Source: Siderastrea siderea
Taxonomy: Eukaryota > Cnidaria > Anthozoa > Scleractinia > Rhizangiidae
DNA length: 64,000 nt
Assembly (NCBI GenBank): GCA_964030785.1
Contig: OZ034977.1
Coordinates: forward strand, 33,706,152-33,770,151
Direction of reading: 5' to 3'
Each line of letters begins with the position of its first letter. Positions within the stretch are counted from its first letter, which is position 1. Below are positions 57,620 through 64,000 of this stretch, in pieces. The notes under the pieces are model-generated. The model did no database searches. It saw only the letters and a program-made list of their open reading frames with translations, and was not told the origin of the DNA. The position numbers were made by a program, and so were the translations under genes.

Positions 57620-57885
57620 ACTAGCTCTACAGAAGACACTGATCCCTGACACCTCTGGCTCTGTACGGGACACTGACCCTTGAGACCTTTGGCTCTGCAG
57701 CTCTCTCCTCCGCAGAGGCCTCCCACAGTCGCGCTGGGTAGAAACGCGCGGAGGCTGGGTACACTGACCCGTGGGACCCTTGGCTCTGCAGAGGACACTG
57801 ATCCGTGCGTTTTCTGGCTCTGTAGGAAACACTGACCTTTGACACCTTTGCCTATTCAGAGGACACTGACCCGTGCGACCAGGTC
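57620..57885. repeat. Minisatellite, units of about 30-35 bp
   Basis: Repeated GACACTGACCCGTG / CTTTGGCTCTGCAGAG-type units, imperfect, about seven copies. Confidence 0.8.
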
Positions 57886-58126
57886 AATGTCACATAGGAT
57901 GTAAGCATCCTATGATACACGTTTAACGTGAAATTAACAGCTCCCTTCTCACGCAGCATCTCCTCGACCCACTTAAAAAGAGTTTTATAGCCGCTTTAAC
58001 CGTATGAATTGAACACAAACTACCATTTTATTCTTTGTCTTTTGCCGTTCCGTTTGTTTAATAAACAGAAGAAATTGTCTAGAAAATTCCAGTAAAAAGT
58101 GTATACATGTTACAAATATGTCACGT

Positions 58127-58267
58127 CTACATTACAACACATGATCTGTAAATTCTGCCAACGGTGTTGAAAAAAATATTGGATTTGTTTTCCTTGCATG
58201 ACTCGATCTCAGACTGTCTATCAATGCAAGCCATGGCGAACATCTTAAATTCAGAGTAGTCGAGCTC
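58127..58267 (-). CDS. EFCAB9: EFCAB9-like last exon
   Basis: Acceptor CGCTTTCAG, 46 codons and stop. It begins ELDYSEFKMFAMACID, completing the third EF hand. An AATAAA on the minus strand lies at 58032-58027, about 95 bp after the stop. Confidence 0.85.
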   Translation of the reverse strand, partial: ELDYSEFKMFAMACIDRQSEIESCKENKSNIFFNTVGRIYRSCVVM

Positions 58268-60190
58268 CTGAAAGCGAAACAAGCAATCAACAATTGCTGG
58301 AATTTAATTCACTTTAACTTTTAAACAAACGGTTAAGAATGTAGTTTTTATCTAATTTCTTTTTTAATTCTGTGTTTTTATATTTCTTCTTCTACACTTT
58401 TAGATCTTGGAATTTTTCACGTTTTTAAAATATTTTTTAATGTAATAATCTTTTTAATGTAAATTGAGTCTCGCTGAAAATCAACTTGGTCACGTTAAAT
58501 AACGTTATCATCATCATTATCATCATCATCACCATTATTATTACCATCACCATCACCATCATTATCATCGTAAGAGCTGAATTATAATGACAATCATTCA
58601 TTCCTTCCTGTAATCGTTCAGTCATTCGTTACGATGAAAAAAAAAATGTGGCGGACGAAGGAAGAATCAACCAGCCAACCAACAAGTGATTAAGCGATTG
58701 TTTGATTGATTGAAAGAGTGCATGAATGAGCGAGTGAGGAAAATCTTTTAATTAAACAATTGTGATATTTATTTGTTGTCAAAACTCGGAGAGGAATAGA
58801 AGAAGTAATGCTAAATGCCCAAGTTATAACGAAAGTATGACGCAAACATACCAACATACCATTCTCCACAGTCTGCATTCTCCACAATCATCATTTCTTC
58901 CAACTCCTCTTTTTGCACTCTCTGCGTTCTCCTCAGTTATCATTTTCCAAACTCGTCATCTTTCACACTCCTCATTCTCCACACTCAGTCTTTTAAACGC
59001 TTCTCGTTTTCCACTCTGCTCATTTTCTGCACTCAGCATTTTCCACGCCCCGCATTCTGTACACGCCGAATTCCGGACTCCAGATCCCGCATTCCGCACC
59101 CACCCTAATTCCTTACTTTTGTTTCATTCTCCGTACTCCACTTTCCGAACTACTTACCTCGCACTCCGCAATCCATTCTTTATACTCCACACTCCGCGCT
59201 CCAAACTATACTCACTCCGCACTCTACCACTCCACACTCCGTAAACACTACAGACTGCACGCTCTGCTCTCCACACTCCAAACTACTTACTCCGTACTCC
59301 ACACTCCGAACCACTCACTCCGCACTTCATACTCTTAAATACTCAACACTCCGCATTCCACATTCCTAACCTCTCACTCCATACTCCTCACTACTTACTC
59401 CCTATACTCCGAAATCTGAACTACTCAATCCACATTCCACACGTCGAACTACATAATTCCGACTACGTAACTACAAACTCCGAACTAACTCACTCTACAC
59501 TCCACACACCTCACTCCGAATTGCTCAATTCACACTCCTCAATCTGCACTCCACACTCCGAACCACTCATTCTGCCCTTCGCACTCCACACTGCGAATAC
59601 TCAATCCTCAGTCCATTCCCAGAACTACTCGCTCCTTGCTTCGAACTCCACACTGCGAACTTTTCGTTCCCCACTCCTCACTCTACACCGCACTCCGAAC
59701 TGCAAACTACACACACCGAACCACACAAGTCTACGCTCCAAACTACTCACCCAGCACTGTACTCCATCATTTTCCATTCAACCTAAAGTACAAACCTGAT
59801 CTCCGGAGACGTCGAATTCCCCAAAGATAGTTCGAATAGCTTCGCCTTGCAAATTGAACAGAAACCCAAAGGTCTCAAACTCGTAAGCGGAAATATTACC
59901 GCTACTGTCCTCATCGAGAAGGTCGAACACGGTGCGTGAATGACGGTAGATAAAGTTCTTCTCTACCTTATCCTGCACGGCGATCAGTATACAAATAAGC
60001 AGGTAGAATTCATCAAAATCCATGGCCCCTGATCCGTCAACATCTAACATGTCGAAGACTTTGTAGATCTGATTTGTGTTGAGATCCGTAGCTGTCTTCA
60101 TAAATGCGCAGAACTGTACATCGTTCAGGGCCATTTCATCATGAACATCAATCAGGCGAAATAATTCTAGAATGATGCGAACATTTCTAC
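58127..60190 (-). CDS. EFCAB9: EFCAB9-like EF-hand protein, last two exons
   Basis: Exons 60190-59796 and 58267-58127 join in phase; stop TAG at 58129-58127. The product matches EF-hand calcium-binding domain protein 9, a cytoplasmic calcium sensor of the sperm CatSper channel in mammals. The RHSRTVFDLLDEDSSG block and the IDVHDEMALNDVQF block are the most telling. Three EF loops are visible: DVDGSGAMDFDE, DEDSSGNISAYE, and one split by the intron (DVSGDQ | ELDYSE). All three keep acidic residues at positions 1 and 12, so they look able to bind calcium. The exon 60190 starts after acceptor CACTGTAG and needs one base from an upstream exon that I could not identify; a candidate near 61440-61520 does not fit the phase. 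Confidence 0.85.
58506..58569. repeat. (ATC)n microsatellite
   Basis: Imperfect ATC/ACC trinucleotide run within the EFCAB9 intron. Confidence 0.9.
58860..59770. repeat. ACTCC-rich degenerate satellite
   Basis: About 900 bp of drifting units such as CACTCCGAACTACTCACTCC with strong strand asymmetry (almost no G). It fills most of the EFCAB9 intron. Apparent open frames in it are compositional. Confidence 0.85.
59796..60190 (-). CDS. EFCAB9: EFCAB9-like exon, EF-hands 1-2 and half of 3
   Basis: Acceptor ACTGTAG, donor GATCAG|GTTTGT, 395 nt, phase 1 in and phase 0 out. Confidence 0.87.
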
Positions 60191-60294
60191 CTACAGTGGA
60201 TTCGATATAACAAATTTGCATTTAATTTAACTCGCACATGGGATACATTAATCGTGCATGGATAACAATTCAGTGGGAATAATAATACTTCTAA

Positions 60295-60296
60295 TG

Positions 60297-60370
<74 letters not shown>
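60295..60370. repeat. (AAT)n microsatellite
   Basis: About 25 AAT units, just upstream of the EFCAB9 exon. Confidence 0.95.
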
Positions 60371-60372
<2 letters not shown>

Positions 60373-60379
60373 TCATAAC

Positions 60380-62984
60380 AATAACAATAAAATATTTTTA
60401 AAAAATCATTCCATAGCTACCACGTACTGACTATAAAAGTTTTCCGCTTGAACCGAGGGCGCACAAAATTTAAATTACTATATCTTGTCATTCTTGTGTG
60501 TCTTTACCCGTCTAATTTCAAACTGTCCATTATGTCATGTGGAACTCCACCCTGAGTTCTTCTTAAGGCCAATGAGCACTTAGCAACGAGCACTTAGCAG
60601 GGGAAGGGGAGATGCGGTACTGCTGCGCTTCTTGAACAGTTTCCTTTGTTCAGATCAAAAATTATGTGATTTTCTATTGCGCTGAAATAATTTGAACGCT
60701 AACTTAAAGCCACGGCAAAAGCAAGGTAATACCCAGTTCAGTTTGTTCAGTTTTTCCAATTACTCGCCCTTACTATACTTGCTATTGCTATGGAACTTCA
60801 CCAGCGAAGAAACTACTTGTAAATGACAAACAAATATGTATCCCGAAAGTTACATTTTAAGTTACAAACAACAGAGATGAACTTTGAAAACTGTTCAGCC
60901 TAGCAGCTTTTCGAAAACCCTAATTGCAATTTTTGTCAATCTTCTTTAATTTGGCCCATCCGCGCCTTCTTTTGTATTTGCTGTGTTATTTAAACTTTTT
61001 GTCAATGTTTTAAGCGGTTATTTTTAGTTTCGCTTAATATGGAGCCCAGTTCCTAGTGGCTGAATTTGGCTAAATTTCGTGACATAGCTCCTTTAGGTGC
61101 CCTTTTCCGGTGAAACTGTAAGCTTCCACTAGTTTCTGAATAACCGAAAACGGATGACAAAAGGAGTTTGGTAAAACTAACTACAACGAATGTACCTACT
61201 CGTTCGCTGGTATTTTTATTGTTTTTTTTTTTTTACCTTGAGTGAAAAACCAAGGTATTTTCGATTGAACATGAATAACGCAACAATAGTTTTACGTTGC
61301 ATTGGTGTTCGTGGCATGTCTGCGGCACTACAAACACGAGGATTCGAGTTTTCTTGGCAGGAGTTCCCTTTATAAGTAAAAAAAATTAAATAAAATAAAA
61401 TAAATAAATAAATAAATAAATAATCTTTAGCGAAAAACTGAAAATTTATTACCAAAAGCAAGGTGTATGTCTTCTGCATGAAACCATCGAGTTGCTCACT
61501 GTTTGGTTCATGTTCCTGTGCTGTGTACTGATCATGCCCCAGAAGTCCATTATCTCGCACTACAAAGAGCTCATGAATGACGCCTCATAGCATGTAACCG
61601 CATGCTCAGAACGCCTCGATTAAAAAGCAACCTAAAATGTTTTTTATTTGTTTTGAATTTTTTTGCGCTTGCCTTAATGCAAAAAAGGTGTCATAAGTAT
61701 ACTCCTGCCGTAAATACTTCAGTGCCATACTGCCCTTATTATATTTAGTACACTGTACACAAAATTTTACTTCTATAACTGGACCAAAAATTTTCAGTTT
61801 TATTTATTAATACTGGGTGGACACTGGAAAGCGCGGTTTCAGAGGTTTTAGCTAATTTGTTTTTCCTGTCAAAACTTTGTCAAATATTTGATTGTCCTCT
61901 TTTGTGATTAGTGGTCAAAATTATACAAGCAATCCCTTGTGCACATGGCCCAGCGACAGGCTGCTGATTGCATTCGTTTCTTTGTAATAACTTCTTCTAT
62001 CATTGATCAACTACTTCAGTCAATTTCAATCTCCAGTTGTTTAGTGTGTAGCTACGCTGAAAGAACGTGCAGTGCTGGCAATATAACCCGTGTCGGTGTT
62101 AGGGCGATGTTGTATGCACAAGAAGCCACGAAGTCACTCTTGTCTAGTAGCGCATAGCGGTGCTGTGTTAAAACGAATCGGCCTCTTATGGCTGTGTAAG
62201 ACATAAACATAGGTGCAAGATAAACCTACCTGAAAGCAAACAGTAAGTTCTGTCTAAGTGCATATATTTTAGTATCTGTGAACGAATCTTCATGTTTTGG
62301 GAACGTGGAAACTAACTGATGTTTACCAATATTGTTTTGTGACGTATTTTTATTTGGTGCGCGCGCAGAACTTAGCGCGCGTTCGTATGATGAAGGACGA
62401 AGAAGCAACAGGTGTGTGAATGTTTGAGCCCACGAGCTTCAGCAAAAGGACCTCATCTTAAAGAAGGGACCTCATCTTAAACTGGTTCAGAAATATGGAA
62501 CAAAATCAGATGTTGCCTGTTTGGAAGAAAACACATTGAGATTTTCTTTTCTGGCCTGAATTGCTCTAGTTTTGATTATTTACTGTCAAGAGTTACTGTG
62601 CGACTCATCAGTTTAGTTTCCATTTGACAACGGAAACTAAATCACATTTCTAAATGAAATTTAAGAAGTTCGGCATTTTATTTAGTTAATAGTCTTTCAG
62701 TTTTAAATTAAGCTGAAATTACACGATTCTGCAGCTCTGCAGTTGTGAGTGGCCCATGCTCCTGTTAACCTGGTGATGTTCTTTGACAACACATAGCATG
62801 AATCCTTTTGATGACAACACGACTGCGCTGGCAGATAAAACAAAACTTTATAGCACGGTGCGGAGGAGGTGGTTACACCGGACTACATACAGCTTTCCTT
62901 AAAAGACACATCTTTCTTAAATTACTGACGGCTTGGGTGAGGAGGTTCGTGGAATGGTACAAAGGGCCTAACTTTTTTATTCTG
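60380..62984. other. Unassigned sequence upstream of EFCAB9 exons
   Basis: May contain the missing first exon of EFCAB9. It has an (AAAT)n run at 61384-61424. Nothing else recognised. Confidence 0.45.
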
Positions 62985-63290
62985 TTAAGCCGCGGCTACA
63001 CGAGCGATATTTTGCTTGCGATGGTGATGCGATTTTTTTGAAATTGTCGCGTCGCCAGCGCGCGGCGAAAATCGCCTGTGTAGCCACCCTCTGACGAAGT
63101 CCGTGATTTAGTCGCAAAAATTCAACTCATTGAATTTCTCGCGATTTTTTTCTGCGATTTTTTCATCTGTCGCATCACCTGTGCGAGGGTGGCTACACAT
63201 GCGATTTTCTCCGCGCGCTGGTGACGCGACAATTTTCAAAAAAATCGCCTCACCATCGCAAGCAAAAAATCGCTCGTGTAGCCGCGGCTT
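62985..63290. mobile_element. MITE with about 100-bp inverted repeats
   Basis: AGCCGCGGCTACACGAGCGA at the left end is repeated inverted at the right; the arms run to about 63089 and from about 63189. The flanks are TTA on both sides. A 3-bp TTA duplication suggests the PIF/Harbinger group (inference). The arms are rich in GCGATTTT words. Confidence 0.85.
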
Positions 63291-63294
63291 TACG

Positions 63295-64000
63295 AGCTGA
63301 TGCTTGTTGACAACAACCCTTCAAGACAATTAACGAGGAAGAAATCTATTTGAATTTAAACGTTGCCACACATTTAGTCCTATTTCAGTGAAGTGTCTAT
63401 TTTGCTTGCCATGTTGGTTTAAAGACGTGAACTGTTCACCAACTCGACGAATCAGCATTATAATAACTTCGACATGTACTATAATCACTGGCCTTACAAT
63501 TTTGACAAGTTGTCTTAGTTGACTAATCCTACAACACCTATTAATTATTTAAAAACTTAAATTCCGTTTGCAAAAGAAAAAAAATTGCTAAGTAAAATAA
63601 AATTGATGACATCACTAAAAACCAGACATTTGTTCTCTCAAATCGCTTGCTGCACATGACTGCGCATGGCTGCTTTATGGTTTGAGAAAGGAACACTGCT
63701 ATTGGAATGCTTTTGAAAAACGATTTGAACAAATCTCTTTTATTGGAAATTCAGTTCCCCTTATATAACTTGAAACTCGTTATGCAAGTCTTTCAAAATT
63801 AACCCGGTCTTTCTAACTTACATTTATCCACAAAACGTTTCTTTTAACCCGAAATTTGTTTTTTACAAAACATTTAACACTTCCCAACAAGAATTTCGAC
63901 AAGAATATGCTGTTTGGCTTGCATTTAGAAAGCGCAGACGGCTAAAGTAGAAAAGTTTGGCAATCAGTGTGTCGAGCTCACATTGTGAAAAAGGAGATAT
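63295..64000. other. Unassigned sequence at window end
   Basis: AT-rich; no gene or repeat recognised. Confidence 0.45.

Noticed and set aside
58762..59244. 160-aa S/H/L-rich ORF
   Set aside because: Product of the ACTCC satellite composition.
61216..61560. First exon of EFCAB9
   Set aside because: A donor-like TTTTG|GTAATA exists, but no open frame reaches it in the phase needed to join 60190.
1..64000. CRISPR arrays, operons, bacterial signals
   Set aside because: Spliced genes, microsatellites and eukaryotic transposons throughout; no spaced direct repeats of CRISPR type.

Overview
The window is animal genomic DNA, most likely from an anthozoan cnidarian such as a stony coral. It is AT-rich and intron-rich, with many decayed transposons, MITEs and microsatellites. 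The genes are of animal type: the 3' half of a polybromo-1 (PBRM1) gene, a single-exon rhodopsin-family GPCR, and an EFCAB9-like EF-hand gene. The species call is an inference from gene content and repeat style.

Layout. Positions 1-2828 hold a Penelope-like reverse-transcriptase remnant and repeats in a PBRM1 intron or upstream sequence. Positions 2829-42161 (+) carry at least 15 PBRM1 exons: the end of BAH1, BAH2, the HMG box, a C2H2-type region, a Q-rich tail and the conserved C-terminus. The introns hold a Kolobok-like THAP element (3928-6164), several MITEs, a three-level nest of transposons (14221-17000), a tRNA-derived SINE and a LINE ORF1 remnant. Positions 43035-58126 are mostly intergenic, with the GPCR on the minus strand (46525-47514), a Penelope GIY-YIG remnant (49190-49616) and MITEs. 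Positions 58127-60190 (-) hold the 3' exons of EFCAB9. The rest is repeats and unassigned sequence.

The main discovery is inside one 18-kb PBRM1 intron (21798-39757). Two copies of a tyrosine-recombinase mobile element lie head to tail (A, 22609-33124; B, 33129-39453) and together split a TTCC microsatellite. The A/B junction (33111-33144) has the layout of a loxP/FRT-type site: two perfect 13-bp inverted arms around an 8-bp spacer. The outer ends are half-sites sharing the core TCCT. The element encodes (i) a 592-aa tyrosine recombinase with an N-terminal C2H2 finger and a C-terminal Myb/SANT domain, (ii) a 121-aa single cyclin-box protein, and (iii) a spliced 968-aa protein with a superfamily-3 helicase domain and a C-terminal PCNA-interaction-like motif. 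In B the surviving tail of the helicase homologue ends in a canonical PIP box. All three genes have TATA-like boxes just upstream.

The ends are filled with GGAAC/GTTCC motifs and 128-bp tandem repeats. The inferred picture is a Crypton-like element that integrates by recombinase and carries its own replication and cell-cycle module: helicase, PCNA recruitment and cyclin. I do not recognise a named family with this gene set. Copy A has a frameshifted recombinase but an intact helicase. Copy B has an intact recombinase but only a helicase tail. Their left halves are nearly identical and their right halves are largely unrelated.
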